In this document: positions 20,984 through 31,083 of the stretch, piece after piece | Layout: every line of letters begins with the position of its first letter | Position numbering within the stretch: position 1 is the stretch's first letter | Assembly (NCBI GenBank): GCA_029946125.1 | Contig: JAQSDX010000006.1 | Span: forward strand, 20,796 to 84,795 | DNA length: 64,000 nucleotides | DNA from: Candidatus Methylobacter titanis | GTDB taxonomy: Bacteria; Pseudomonadota; Gammaproteobacteria; Methylococcales; Methylomonadaceae | Direction of reading: 5' to 3' | Made by a program: the position numbers and the translations under genes | The notes under the pieces: model-generated | The model's input: only the letters and a program-made list of their open reading frames with translations | Databases searched by the model: none | What the model was told of the DNA's origin: nothing

Positions 20984-21814
20984 ATGGAACCATTTACCAA
21001 CATACGCGCACTCATCATCGACATGGATGGCGTTTTATGGCACGGCGAGCAGCCGATGCCCGGATTGACTGATTTTTTTCAAACCTTACGCGATCAACAA
21101 ATACCCTTTATTCTGGCAACCAATAACGCCAGCCTGACACAGGAACAGTATGTCACTAAGCTGGCACTGATGGGTGTAGAAGTAACCCGCGATGAAATCC
21201 TAACCTCCAGCATGGCAACGGCCCTATACCTGAGCGAGCATAACAATCCGACGAACAGCCGCGTATTTGTGATTGGCGAAGATGGCGCTAGACAGCCGCT
21301 TATTGAACGCGGATTTACTCTAACCGGACTGTATGAATTAAATGATGACAAAACCAATCCCAATAAGGGCGCTGACATTGTTGTCTGTGGCATGGATAAA
21401 ACCTTGTCTTGGGACAAACTGGCGACCGCTACGCTGAATATTCGCGCCGGAGCCCAATTCATCGGCACCAATGCCGATACCACGTTGCCGACAGAACGCG
21501 GCCTCACCCACGGCAACGGCGCAATTCTGGCTGCATTAACGGCTGCCACCGGCGTAACGCCGACCATCATCGGCAAGCCCGAACCCATCATTTATCAGCA
21601 AGCCCTGACGTTACTGGGTGCTGATCCTGCGCAAACAGTGGCTATCGGCGATCGACTTGAAACCGACATTCTTGGTGCCGTTCGTACTGGCATACGCAGC
21701 CTGATGGTTTTATCGGGCGTGTCCACTGAAGAAGATATTACAGCAGCGGATTATCAACCAACCTGGGTTATGCCCGACATCCGCGCGGTAACCCAAGCGT
21801 TGAAAAACTGCTGA
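20984..21814 (+). CDS. HAD-superfamily (class IIA, NagD-like) phosphatase
   Basis: 276 residues. Motif I IDMDGVLWHGEQPMPG (residues 12-27) with nucleophile Asp, motif II ATNNAS (near 45-50), the class IIA cap and motif IV VAIGDRLETDILGA (near 218-231) are all visible. Members dephosphorylate small sugar or nucleotide phosphates such as p-nitrophenyl phosphate, 2-phosphoglycolate or UMP; the physiological substrate cannot be read from sequence. Preceded by AAGAGAG about 10 bp before the ATG. Confidence 0.88.
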   Translation: MEPFTNIRALIIDMDGVLWHGEQPMPGLTDFFQTLRDQQIPFILATNNASLTQEQYVTKLALMGVEVTRDEILTSSMATALYLSEHNNPTNSRVFVIGEDGARQPLIERGFTLTGLYELNDDKTNPNKGADIVVCGMDKTLSWDKLATATLNIRAGAQFIGTNADTTLPTERGLTHGNGAILAALTAATGVTPTIIGKPEPIIYQQALTLLGADPAQTVAIGDRLETDILGAVRTGIRSLMVLSGVSTEEDITAADYQPTWVMPDIRAVTQALKNC

Positions 21815-21904
21815 TTAGTGCTCTTGATACGCATTACCGCTAATTGCCCGGACCTACCATAAGCGCTATCATGAAAAAAACCTGAATCTACCGGAGCCGC
21901 TGCA

Positions 21905-22894
21905 ATGAAAAAATTCATCAATAACATTGATAATCTGCTGGCCGAAAGCCTCTCAGGCTTTGCCAAAGCCCATGCCGATATAGTCCAACTCAGCAGCCAA
22001 CCTAATTTTATAAGACGCATAAAACCCACTGCGCCTGGCAAAGTTGCGCTGATTTCCGGCGGAGGTTCAGGTCATGAGCCGTTGCATACCGGCTTTGTCG
22101 GTTCGGGCATGCTGGATGCCGCCTGTCCGGGCCAAGTATTCACCTCCCCTACCCCCGACCAAATGTTGGCTGCGGCGCAGGCTGTTGAAAACGGCGGCGG
22201 AGTTTTGTTCATCGTAAAAAACTATGCCGGCGACGTGATGAATTTCGAAATCGCCGCTGAAATGCTGGACTGCCAAAACGAAACCCTATTAGTGAGCGAT
22301 GACGTGTCTTTCCCAAAAACCCACAGCACCGGGCGGCGCGGCGTTGCAGGCACGCTGATTGTGGAAAAAATCGTCGGCGCAGCCGCAGAAGCCGGTGCTG
22401 ATTTGGCCGCCTGCAAAGCATTGGGCGATCGAGTCAACCTTGCCACTGCGTCCATGGGCGTGGCCTTAAGCAGTTGCACAGTACCTGCCTTGGGCAAACC
22501 CACTTTCGACATTGGTGACAACGAAATCGAAATGGGGGTCGGCATTCATGGCGAACCAGGACGTGAGCGTATAGCCATGCGCAGCGCCTCCGAAATTGTC
22601 GACTATCTGGCAAACATGATTAATGACGATCTGAAGCCGCAAAAAGGCCAATCCGCGTTATTGCATGTCAACGGCTTCGGTGCGACACCGTTAATGGAAC
22701 TGCACCTTATTTATCAACTGGCCTCCGAATACTGGGAAAAACGCGGCGTTAACATCTGCCGCTCCCTGGTCGGCAACTACACCACCTCACTCGATATGGC
22801 GGGCTGTTCGATCACCCTGAGCCTGCTTGACGAAGAACTGCTCCGCCTGTGGGATGCTCCCGTCCATACGGCGGCCTTACGCTGGGGCTGTTAA
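21905..22894 (+). CDS. dhaK: Dihydroxyacetone kinase subunit DhaK
   Basis: 329 residues. GGGSGHEPLHTGFVG (near residues 56-70) and EMGVGIHGEPG (near 211-221), which carries the His that binds dihydroxyacetone covalently, identify the K domain. The partner L domain is encoded separately and convergently (dhaL), with the two 3' ends overlapping by 18 nt. No DhaM phosphotransferase subunit is nearby, so the phosphate donor (PTS via a distant DhaM, or ATP) is uncertain. Confidence 0.93.
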   Translation: MKKFINNIDNLLAESLSGFAKAHADIVQLSSQPNFIRRIKPTAPGKVALISGGGSGHEPLHTGFVGSGMLDAACPGQVFTSPTPDQMLAAAQAVENGGGVLFIVKNYAGDVMNFEIAAEMLDCQNETLLVSDDVSFPKTHSTGRRGVAGTLIVEKIVGAAAEAGADLAACKALGDRVNLATASMGVALSSCTVPALGKPTFDIGDNEIEMGVGIHGEPGRERIAMRSASEIVDYLANMINDDLKPQKGQSALLHVNGFGATPLMELHLIYQLASEYWEKRGVNICRSLVGNYTTSLDMAGCSITLSLLDEELLRLWDAPVHTAALRWGC

Positions 22895-23524
22895 ACGCTC
22901 CGCCAACACGCCGACCAGCGCACAAATCATTAACTGACTGGTTTTAGCGCCTGCATCAATATGGCCCCGGCTGCGCTCCTCCAAAAAAGAAGCGCGCCCC
23001 TTGGTTGCCAACATGTCCCGGGTAGACTCCATGCCGGCAATGGCTGTCCGCGCGACATTGCCCAAAACATCAGCCAGCGCAACCCCATCGGCTGCGCCCT
23101 GCCGCAAGCCTGCCGCTACCGGAATCAACACATCCAGCATCGTCTTCTCACCAGCATCGGCCTTTCCCCGCAGCTTTACCGCATCCACACCGCTGCTGAA
23201 TATCTCGGCAAAAGCCTGTAAATCCAAAGGCTGTTCGCGAGCCGCCTTGCTCATCGCAACAAACAGGGTACCGTATAAAGAGCCGGACGCGCCGCCCACC
23301 GCCGTCATCATAGTCATACCGATTTTCTGCCAGGCAGCAGCCCAATCAAGTTGCGCCAACTCATCGCTTTGCGCTACCAACGCCTTGATGCCGCGCTGCA
23401 GATTAGTCACATGATCGCCGTCGCCTATAGCCTGATCCAGGGCAGTCACTTCTTCGGCATTCGTTTCGATTACCTGATCTATTGCCTGAATCAGGCTGGG
23501 TAATAATGCTGGAACAAATTGCAT
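22877..23524 (-). CDS. dhaL: Dihydroxyacetone kinase subunit DhaL
   Basis: 215 residues; the ADP/Mg-binding subunit. DQAIGDGDHVTNLQRG (near residues 29-44) has the metal-binding Asp residues and GGASGSLYGTLF (near 77-88) the phosphate-binding turn. Start at 23524 is supported by GGAG 6 nt upstream; an in-frame ATG at 23566 would add 14 residues. Normally dhaK and dhaL are collinear; here they face each other. Confidence 0.93.
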   Translation of the reverse strand: MQFVPALLPSLIQAIDQVIETNAEEVTALDQAIGDGDHVTNLQRGIKALVAQSDELAQLDWAAAWQKIGMTMMTAVGGASGSLYGTLFVAMSKAAREQPLDLQAFAEIFSSGVDAVKLRGKADAGEKTMLDVLIPVAAGLRQGAADGVALADVLGNVARTAIAGMESTRDMLATKGRASFLEERSRGHIDAGAKTSQLMICALVGVLAERLTAPA

Positions 23525-23914
23525 GGCATTCTCCAAGTCAAAAAAAGTCATTAGGGTGATGCGCATCCCTCACCCGCCTTACAAATCATACCCCAAGCCG
23601 CACATCCTAAGTTAGTGCGCATTTATTCGACGGTCATATTCGTCTGTCGACTAATACAGCTTGAATTAATCATCGACAAAAGCTATGGTTTGCCCGCAAT
23701 GACAACGAATATCCATCATGCCCGATTTAAATGCCTATTTTCTTGATGTGCAAAGTCACTCAGGAGAACGTTAAAATCTGATTACAAAGCTGATGTTATG
23801 GTTACCCAAAAAAGTCTTGCCTAATGCTGTTTCCGATATAAGGATATTTTCTATAAAGCAATACTTATCTGGATTAACGATACTCTCACCCTCTTATCGA
23901 CAAGGTTACTATAA
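23525..23914. other. Divergent spacer dhaL / IMPase gene
   Basis: 390 bp without a convincing gene. It must hold promoters for dhaL (minus) and the monophosphatase gene (plus). A short inverted repeat TTCGACGG...(10-12 nt)...CTGTCGA occurs near 23628-23650. Short open frames here have no recognisable product. Confidence 0.4.
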
Positions 23915-24679
23915 ATGTCCATTTCACAGACTGTTCTTGAAAACATCATCCGCGAAGCCGGGTCGATTGCGATGACTTACTTTAAAGATCTGAAAAACTT
24001 AGCAGTGACAAAAAAAAGTCCCCGCGACCTGGTCACCGATGCCGACGTGGCGGTTGAAGCCTTTTTACAAGCATCCCTAGCCAAACATTACCCGCAATTC
24101 GGTTTTTGGGGAGAAGAAAGCGGACAAAGCGCCAATCAAACTAACCGCTGGATTGTCGACCCGATTGATGGAACGCACTCATTTTCAAGAGGCCAGTACT
24201 TCTGGGGCATCAGCGTCGCTCTGGAAATTGACCAAGAACTCATCTTTGGCGCCGTCTATGCGCCGGCACTGGATGATTACTATGCTGCCGAAAAAGGCAA
24301 GGGAGCCTGGAAAAACGGTCAAGCCATTGCCGTCTCCAACGAAAGCAACCTTGCCGATGCAATGGTCGCAACCGGATTCGCCTGCTTGCGCTCTTACTTA
24401 AAAGAAAACAACCTGCAACGGTTTTGCCGGATCGCCGAGATAACAACCGGACAGCGCCGTTTTGGCTCTGCGGCAATCGATTTATGCCTGGTTGCGGATG
24501 GTCAAGTCGACGCTTTTTGGGAGCAAGAGCTAAACCTGTATGACGTGGCTGCCGGCGCATTGATTGCCAACGAAGCGGGAGCCACGGTTACCGACTTTCA
24601 AGGCAATAAAGGGCTATTTCCCAAGCAAATCCTGGTAACAAACGGCAAGATTCTTAAACAGATACTGCCATTGATGTAA
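23915..24679 (+). CDS. Inositol-monophosphatase-family phosphatase
   Basis: 254 residues. Li+-sensitive, Mg2+-dependent fold: DLVTDADVAVEAFL (near residues 36-49), GEES (near 67-70), the metal motif WIVDPIDGTHSF (near 79-90) and the C-terminal LYDVAAGALIANEAGA (near 208-223). The DGTHSFSRG variant and the trailing segment resemble histidinol-phosphatase/HisN-type members as much as SuhB or CysQ, so the substrate is left open. It stands alone between dhaL and gatB. Confidence 0.85.
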   Translation: MSISQTVLENIIREAGSIAMTYFKDLKNLAVTKKSPRDLVTDADVAVEAFLQASLAKHYPQFGFWGEESGQSANQTNRWIVDPIDGTHSFSRGQYFWGISVALEIDQELIFGAVYAPALDDYYAAEKGKGAWKNGQAIAVSNESNLADAMVATGFACLRSYLKENNLQRFCRIAEITTGQRRFGSAAIDLCLVADGQVDAFWEQELNLYDVAAGALIANEAGATVTDFQGNKGLFPKQILVTNGKILKQILPLM

Positions 24680-24832
24680 CTCTCAGCTAATGCATTGACA
24701 GATTGAAACCCCAAACAGCACTCATAAAAAAACCACTCAACCCCGCGAAGGATTGGATGGTTTGTGCCGGAATGCGATTTGACAGCTTATGCAGTTAATC
24801 GCGCGGGCAGGAAACATTGCCCATATATACGC

Positions 24833-26269
24833 TTACTTTAACTTTTCTTTCAGCATCTTGTTAACTTCGCCGGGGCTGGCCTTACCCTGCATTTCTTTCA
24901 TCACCTGCCCGACAAAAAAGCCAAAGACTTTATCTTTACCGCTGCGGTATTGCTCAACCTGATCCAGATTGTCGGCAATGATTTTATCGATAATCGCTTC
25001 TATCGCGCCGGTATCGGTGATCTGTTTCAAGCCCTTGGCTTCGATAATTTGGTCGGCGGTCGCGGTGCTCTGCCACATTTCCTCGAATACCTGTTTGGCG
25101 ATCTTGCCGGAAATAGTGTCGTCGCTGATGCGCGTTAACAACCCGGCCAAGCGTTCGTGGCTAACCGGCGAGTCGGTGATTTCCAAGTTGGCCTTGTTAA
25201 GTGCCGCCAACAAATCGCCGGTCACCCAATTGGCGCAAATTTTTGCTGAACAAGCCGACTCCTTAACCACGGTTTCGAAATAATCACCGAGCTGCCGCGA
25301 GGATGTCAGTATCGTCGCGTTCTCTTCATCCAACGCATAGCTATCTTTAAAGCGCTGTTTTTTTGCTTGGGGCAATTCCGGTAATTGGGCTTTTATTTGC
25401 GCTTTAAAGTCTTCATCGACCAGCACCGGCAACAGATCTGGATCGGGAAAATACCGGTAATCGTTAGCCTCTTCCTTGCTGCGCATGGAGCGGGTTTCAT
25501 CCTTGTCGGAATCATAAAGCCGGGTTTCCTGAACCACTTTGCCGCCGCTTTCTATCAGCTCTATTTGCCGCTCAACTTCGTGATTGATGGCTTTTTCGAC
25601 AAACTTGAACGAGTTGATGTTTTTGATCTCGGCTCGTGTGCCGAATGCTTTCTGGCCTTTGGGACGCACCGATACGTTGGCATCGCAACGGAATGAGCCT
25701 TCCTGCATATTGCCGTCGCAAATACCCAAATAACGCACCAGTTCGTGTATTTTGCGCATATAAGCTACAGCTTCTTTAGCCGAACTCATTTCCGGTTCGG
25801 ACACAATTTCCAGCAACGGCGTACCGGCACGGTTTAAATCAATACCGGTCAAGCCGTGAAAATTTTCATGCAGCGATTTTCCGGCGTCTTCTTCCAGATG
25901 AGCACGGGTGATGCCGATGCGTTTGCTGACGCCATCAACGTCAATATCCAAATGGCCGATGCCGACAATCGGCAGTTCCATCTGGCTGATTTGATAGCCT
26001 TTCGGCAAGTCGGGGTAAAAATAATTTTTTCTGGCGAACACCGAATACGGTGCGATATGCGCTTCTACGGCCATACCGAAGATGACCGCCATGCGCACGG
26101 CTTCTTCATTCAACACCGGCAGTACGCCCGGCAAGCCTAAATCGACCGCACAGGCTTGGGTGTTGGGTTCCGCGCCGTAAGCGGTGGAAGCACCTGAAAA
26201 AATCTTTGATTTGGTGGCGAGTTGGGCGTGAATTTCCAAGCCGATGACTGTTTCCCATTGTGATCTCAT
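24833..26269 (-). CDS. gatB: Asp-tRNA(Asn)/Glu-tRNA(Gln) amidotransferase subunit B
   Basis: 478 residues. GatB phosphorylates the misacylated Glu/Asp on tRNA and receives ammonia from GatA. N-terminal [20 protein letters not shown] and [14 protein letters not shown] (near residues 83-96) are hallmark segments, and the C-terminal YqeY-like tail domain (from about 330) is complete. Third gene of gatC-gatA-gatB, 11 bp after gatA. Confidence 0.98.
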   Translation of the reverse strand: MRSQWETVIGLEIHAQLATKSKIFSGASTAYGAEPNTQACAVDLGLPGVLPVLNEEAVRMAVIFGMAVEAHIAPYSVFARKNYFYPDLPKGYQISQMELPIVGIGHLDIDVDGVSKRIGITRAHLEEDAGKSLHENFHGLTGIDLNRAGTPLLEIVSEPEMSSAKEAVAYMRKIHELVRYLGICDGNMQEGSFRCDANVSVRPKGQKAFGTRAEIKNINSFKFVEKAINHEVERQIELIESGGKVVQETRLYDSDKDETRSMRSKEEANDYRYFPDPDLLPVLVDEDFKAQIKAQLPELPQAKKQRFKDSYALDEENATILTSSRQLGDYFETVVKESACSAKICANWVTGDLLAALNKANLEITDSPVSHERLAGLLTRISDDTISGKIAKQVFEEMWQSTATADQIIEAKGLKQITDTGAIEAIIDKIIADNLDQVEQYRSGKDKVFGFFVGQVMKEMQGKASPGEVNKMLKEKLK

Positions 26270-26280
26270 CTGTTTGCTCC

Positions 26281-27732
26281 TTACTCGAAACCTTTAGGTA
26301 TCTGTGTATGCCAATCAGTGACTTGCTGATACTGATGGGCGATATTCAATAACTTATCTTCGGCAAAATAATTGCCGATGATCTGCAAACCGACCGGCTT
26401 GCCTTCGGAAAATCCAGCCGGAACCGACATCGCCGGAACACCGGCAAGATTGATTGCAATCGTGTAAATATCGGATAAATACATTTCAATCGGATTGTCG
26501 ATTTTCTCGCCGATGCCGAAAGCGGTTGATGGCGTGACCGGTCCCATCATTACATCGACTTCCGACAACGCCTTTTTGAAGTCTTCGCTAATCAGACGGC
26601 GGATTTTTTGCGCCTTAATATAATAAGCGTCGTAATAACCGGCTGACAGCGCATAAGTGCCCATCAGAATACGACGCTTAACTTCCTTACCAAAGCCTTC
26701 TCCGCGTGAGCGGGTATACAGATCCGTTAAATCCGCCGGATTTTCACAGCGGTAGCCAAAGCGCACGCCGTCAAAACGCGACAGGTTGGCGGAGCATTCG
26801 GCCGGAGCAATCACATAATAAGCGGGAATGGCTAGCTTAAGGCTGGGCATGGAAACTTCCGTAACCGTAGCACCTAATTTCCGATATTCGTTAATAGCAG
26901 CTTCAAGCGTTGCCGCCACATCGCTATTTAATCCCTCGCCGAAAAATTCTTTGGGCAAGCCGATTTTTAAACCTTCAAGGCTGTTGCTTAAGCCAGCTCT
27001 ATAATCGGGAACCGGCAAATCGACGCTGGTTGAATCCTTATTATCAAAACCGGCCATAGTTTGCAGCATGATCGCCGCATCTTCGGCGTTGCGGGTCATC
27101 GGACCGCCTTGATCCAGACTGGAGGCATAAGCGATCATGCCGTAACGGGACACCCGTCCATAAGTTGGTTTTAAGCCGGTAATGCCGCAAAGTGCGGCAG
27201 GCTGGCGTATCGAACCGCCGGTATCGGTACCGGTTGCACAGGCTGCAAGCCTTGCTGCAACCGCTGCCGCCGAACCGCCGGAAGACCCGCCGGGTACGGT
27301 ATTGGTATCCCAGGGATTTTTGACTGCGCCGTAATAACTGGTTTCGTTGGAGGACCCCATCGCAAACTCGTCCATATTCAGCTTACCCAGCATCACCGCA
27401 CCGGCACTATTAAATTTATCCACCACCGTTGCATTATAGGGTGCAATAAAATTATCCAACATTTTTGAACCGCAGCTGGTTTTAATGCCTTCGGTGCAGA
27501 AAATATCTTTTTGCGCCATCGGAATGCCGGTTAACAGCTCTGCCTTGCCTGTTGCCAGTCTTAGGTCCGCGGCTTTGGCTGACTGCAAAGCTTGTTCTTC
27601 GGTAACCGTGATATAAGTATTAAGTGAGTGGTGTTGTTTGATTCTGTCTAAAAAAGCCAAGGTCAAGTCCACGCTGGAAAACTCACCGGAACGCAAACTC
27701 TTGGCTAATTCTGCAATTGTTTTGTTATACAT
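26281..27732 (-). CDS. gatA: Glutamyl-tRNA(Gln) amidotransferase subunit A
   Basis: Amidase-signature subunit that releases ammonia from glutamine. 483 residues. The Ser-cisSer-Lys triad is visible: Lys in [14 protein letters not shown] (near 69-82), cis-Ser in [15 protein letters not shown] (near 148-162) and Ser in [13 protein letters not shown] (near 167-180). Part of gatCAB; its presence implies indirect amidation of Gln- and/or Asn-tRNA. Confidence 0.98.
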   Translation of the reverse strand: MYNKTIAELAKSLRSGEFSSVDLTLAFLDRIKQHHSLNTYITVTEEQALQSAKAADLRLATGKAELLTGIPMAQKDIFCTEGIKTSCGSKMLDNFIAPYNATVVDKFNSAGAVMLGKLNMDEFAMGSSNETSYYGAVKNPWDTNTVPGGSSGGSAAAVAARLAACATGTDTGGSIRQPAALCGITGLKPTYGRVSRYGMIAYASSLDQGGPMTRNAEDAAIMLQTMAGFDNKDSTSVDLPVPDYRAGLSNSLEGLKIGLPKEFFGEGLNSDVAATLEAAINEYRKLGATVTEVSMPSLKLAIPAYYVIAPAECSANLSRFDGVRFGYRCENPADLTDLYTRSRGEGFGKEVKRRILMGTYALSAGYYDAYYIKAQKIRRLISEDFKKALSEVDVMMGPVTPSTAFGIGEKIDNPIEMYLSDIYTIAINLAGVPAMSVPAGFSEGKPVGLQIIGNYFAEDKLLNIAHQYQQVTDWHTQIPKGFE

Positions 27733-27750
27733 ATGTGTTATTTCTTCCCG

Positions 27751-28038
27751 TTACTCAATGACTTTGGGTACTAGATAAAGCCCCGCTTCTACTTGTGGCG
27801 CAATAGCCTGAAATTTTTCGCGGTCGACTTGCTCGGTGACTACATCGGCACGCAATCTTTGCACTTGATCCATCGGGTGAGCCATAGGTTCGACGCCATC
27901 GGTGTCAAGATCGTTCATCTGCGTCATCAAATCCAGCATCCCGGACAAATCTTTTGCATAAGAGCCAACGTCCCGCTCCTCTATTCCCAGTCGCGCTAAA
28001 TGTGCACAATCTTTGACTTCACTTACGGTTAAAGACAC
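27751..28038 (-). CDS. gatC: Glutamyl-tRNA(Gln) amidotransferase subunit C
   Basis: 95 residues; wraps around GatA and stabilises the GatAB complex. Recognised by VKDCAHLARLGI (near 8-19), the GMLDLMTQMNDLDTDGVEPM segment (near 31-50) and LRADVVTE. First gene of gatCAB, divergent from mreB. Confidence 0.96.
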   Translation of the reverse strand: MSLTVSEVKDCAHLARLGIEERDVGSYAKDLSGMLDLMTQMNDLDTDGVEPMAHPMDQVQRLRADVVTEQVDREKFQAIAPQVEAGLYLVPKVIE

Positions 28039-28127
28039 GATTAACTCCCAATAAAAATTTCAGAAAATCTATAATTAATACGTTTATAATACTTTATATC
28101 TTGCTCAAATACCCGCTTGATTGATAA

Positions 28128-29210
<1,083 letters not shown>

Positions 29211-29353
29211 TCAAGTGTCATTCTTTAAAGCACTTATTTAGGCGGCGCGTAGGCCGGATTACAACTACACGGACAGATACTTGCTCCCAGGCAGGCAACC
29301 GCTCCTGCGTTGTTCTAGTGCACGCTATCCATGGTGTTATGCCATATCTGCAT

Positions 29354-29402
29354 TGCCTACGTGGATGTAGGCAAATGGCGTGCTCAGGAGCGTAAGCTTT
29401 CA
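29354..29402 (-). repeat. Copy of the GCTTCCGCTCCTGCT palindromic repeat
   Basis: Minus strand AAGCTTACGCTCCTGAGC then ACGCCATTTGCCTACATCC and CGTAGGC; the TGCCTACgtggatGTAGGCA arms form a hairpin. It matches the copies in mltB, hemX and before argH with a few substitutions. Confidence 0.65.
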
Positions 29403-29492
29403 CCGCATCCGTGTCGATTATGCCGGAGGTACGACCCCAAGGATGGGAGGTAGAGCCATGCAGGAACAGCGTAACGGTATGCCGAACCTAGT

Positions 29493-29564
29493 GTAACCCG
29501 ACAAACTCATGCCGTCCCCCCCGTTGGGTTACGACGCAAAAAAGACGCGCCCAACCCAACCTAC
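29493..29564 (-). repeat. Copy of the GTAGGTTGGGTTG palindromic repeat
   Basis: Minus strand GTAGGTTGGGTTGGGCG, then CGTCGTAACCCAACGG and a tail GACGGCATGAGTTTGTCGGG. The arms and the tail match the rpoB-rpoC spacer copy. Confidence 0.65.
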
Positions 29565-29582
29565 ATAAAGAGGCATCCCGCT

Positions 29583-30590
29583 ATAAAACTTCTATTTGCT
29601 ACCGGACCTTCGATCAACACCCGCCTGCTTGTAGCCATAATTGCTTCAGTGGCTTTACTGATAACCGAATACAGAAGTCATCGATTGGACTCACTCCGAG
29701 CCACATTATCCGTTGCTGTTGATCCGATAAAATATTTGGTCAACTTACCGTCAGTATTGATCGAGCAAACCGCTTACTCGGTCAGCTCATATTCGACTTT
29801 AAAAAGTGAAAACATCCGCTTACGCAAAGAACAATTTATCGATAAAACGCGATTACTTAAATTTGATTCTCTGGAAAAAGAAAATATTCGTTTGCGTGCA
29901 TTACTGGAAAACTCCTTTAAACTGGGTGAACAATTACTGATCGCAGAATTATTGTCGATCAATATGGCACCCTACGAACATATAGTGGTAGTCAACAAAG
30001 GTACACGTTTCGGCGTCCACCCCCAACAACCGGTATTAGATGCAAATGGCGTGGTCGGACAGGTTTTTCGCGCCTTGCCATTCAGTTCTGAAATCATGTT
30101 GATTACCGACCCGAATCATGCGATCCCCGTACAGGTCAATCGTAACGGCCTACTGACTATCGCTGTAGGCAGCGGTCAACTGAACCGACTTAACTTGCCT
30201 TTTTTACCCAACAATGCGGATATTCGCCCTGGCGACTTGCTGATAACATCGGGTCTAGGGGGTACTTTTCCATCGGGTTATCCAGTAGCCGTGGTCGACG
30301 ATTTTACCCCGATAACAAACAAACCTTTCGTCAACATTACCGCCACCCCCAAAGCCATGCTGGATCGTAACAGGGAATTGCTGATTGTCTGGGGCGACTC
30401 ATCCCCGGTTTCACTGACCACAAAGCCAAAGCCAACGCCGGAAGCCTCCGTACTCCGCCCCAATAACCAATCTTCCGGGAGCGGGTTAGTAGGCGAAGCA
30501 CCCGCAAAGACAGACCGTAAATCGGCCGAGAGCAGATTAACACGCAAAGCGCCCGCAGGGGCACAGACAGGGACAGACAACGATGAATAA
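29583..30590 (+). CDS. mreC: Rod-shape-determining protein MreC
   Basis: Membrane-anchored periplasmic scaffold that links MreB to PBP2/RodA. About 335 residues if begun at the ATA at 29583. That reading, IKLLFATGPSINTRLLVAII, aligns with the E. coli N-terminus (MKPIFSRGPSLQIRLILAVL) and completes the single transmembrane helix; AAAGAGG ends 9 nt before it. The first ordinary start is a GTG at 29649, which would remove most of the helix and has no SD. A coiled coil (residues ~60-100) and the beta domain (VNKGTRFGVHPQQPVLDANG, TSGLGGTFPSGYPVAVV) are intact. Overlaps mreD by 8 nt. Confidence 0.9.
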   Translation: MKLLFATGPSINTRLLVAIIASVALLITEYRSHRLDSLRATLSVAVDPIKYLVNLPSVLIEQTAYSVSSYSTLKSENIRLRKEQFIDKTRLLKFDSLEKENIRLRALLENSFKLGEQLLIAELLSINMAPYEHIVVVNKGTRFGVHPQQPVLDANGVVGQVFRALPFSSEIMLITDPNHAIPVQVNRNGLLTIAVGSGQLNRLNLPFLPNNADIRPGDLLITSGLGGTFPSGYPVAVVDDFTPITNKPFVNITATPKAMLDRNRELLIVWGDSSPVSLTTKPKPTPEASVLRPNNQSSGSGLVGEAPAKTDRKSAESRLTRKAPAGAQTGTDNDE

Positions 30591-31065
30591 CTACTCCGGC
30601 TTTGGCCGCATTATTTTGACTGTTGTCATGGCAATGTGCTTAAGAATTGCACCTTGGCCGGGTTTTTTGACCAACATAAATCCAGATTGGATACTTCTGG
30701 TGCTTATCTACTGGGCAATCGCCGTACCGGAACGCGTCGGCATCTTTCATGCATGGACAATCGGATTATTGACCGATGTATTGACGGGAAGAGTATTCGG
30801 TCAATATGCACTGGCCTATTCATTGATCATCTATGTTTGTCTGTTACTGCATAAGCGCTTGCGTCAATTTCCATTACCGCAACAAGGCTTATTTATTTTC
30901 TTTTGTTTGCTATTTACCCAAATACTGCTTTTCTGGCTTAACAGCATTCAGCACCCAACTCAACCGCACGCTTCTTTCTGGCTGCCTATTGTTACCGGCA
31001 CCCTATTCTGGCCTCCGATCTATACGGCACTCCGTCGCGTCCGCTTGTCACGACGCACCCAATAA
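30583..31065 (+). CDS. mreD: Rod-shape-determining protein MreD
   Basis: 160 residues, integral membrane protein with about five hydrophobic segments and the family N-terminal pattern LRIAPWPGFLTNINPDWILL (near 22-41; conserved P-DW). Works with MreB, MreC and MrdA/RodA in elongation. Starts inside the mreC end (8-nt overlap) and is 18 bp before mrdA. Confidence 0.93.
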   Translation: MNNYSGFGRIILTVVMAMCLRIAPWPGFLTNINPDWILLVLIYWAIAVPERVGIFHAWTIGLLTDVLTGRVFGQYALAYSLIIYVCLLLHKRLRQFPLPQQGLFIFFCLLFTQILLFWLNSIQHPTQPHASFWLPIVTGTLFWPPIYTALRRVRLSRRTQ

Positions 31066-31083
31066 AACACGCCAAAAACCGAT

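Larger units (their letters stand above)
29211..29582. other. Repeat-filled spacer between mreB and mreC
   Basis: 372 bp with no gene, built largely from short repeats: a copy of the GCTTCCGCTCCTGCT family (29354-29402, minus orientation) and a copy of the GTAGGTTGGGTTG family (29493-29564, minus orientation). A further pair of inverted arms (GCATGGCTC-type and GGTATGCCG) lies between. The last copy ends directly before the mreC ribosome-binding site AAAGAGG (29567-29573). Confidence 0.65.

Noticed and set aside
24700..24770. Terminator between the IMPase gene and gatB
   Set aside because: AAACCA...TGGTTT is a weak imperfect match without a T run.
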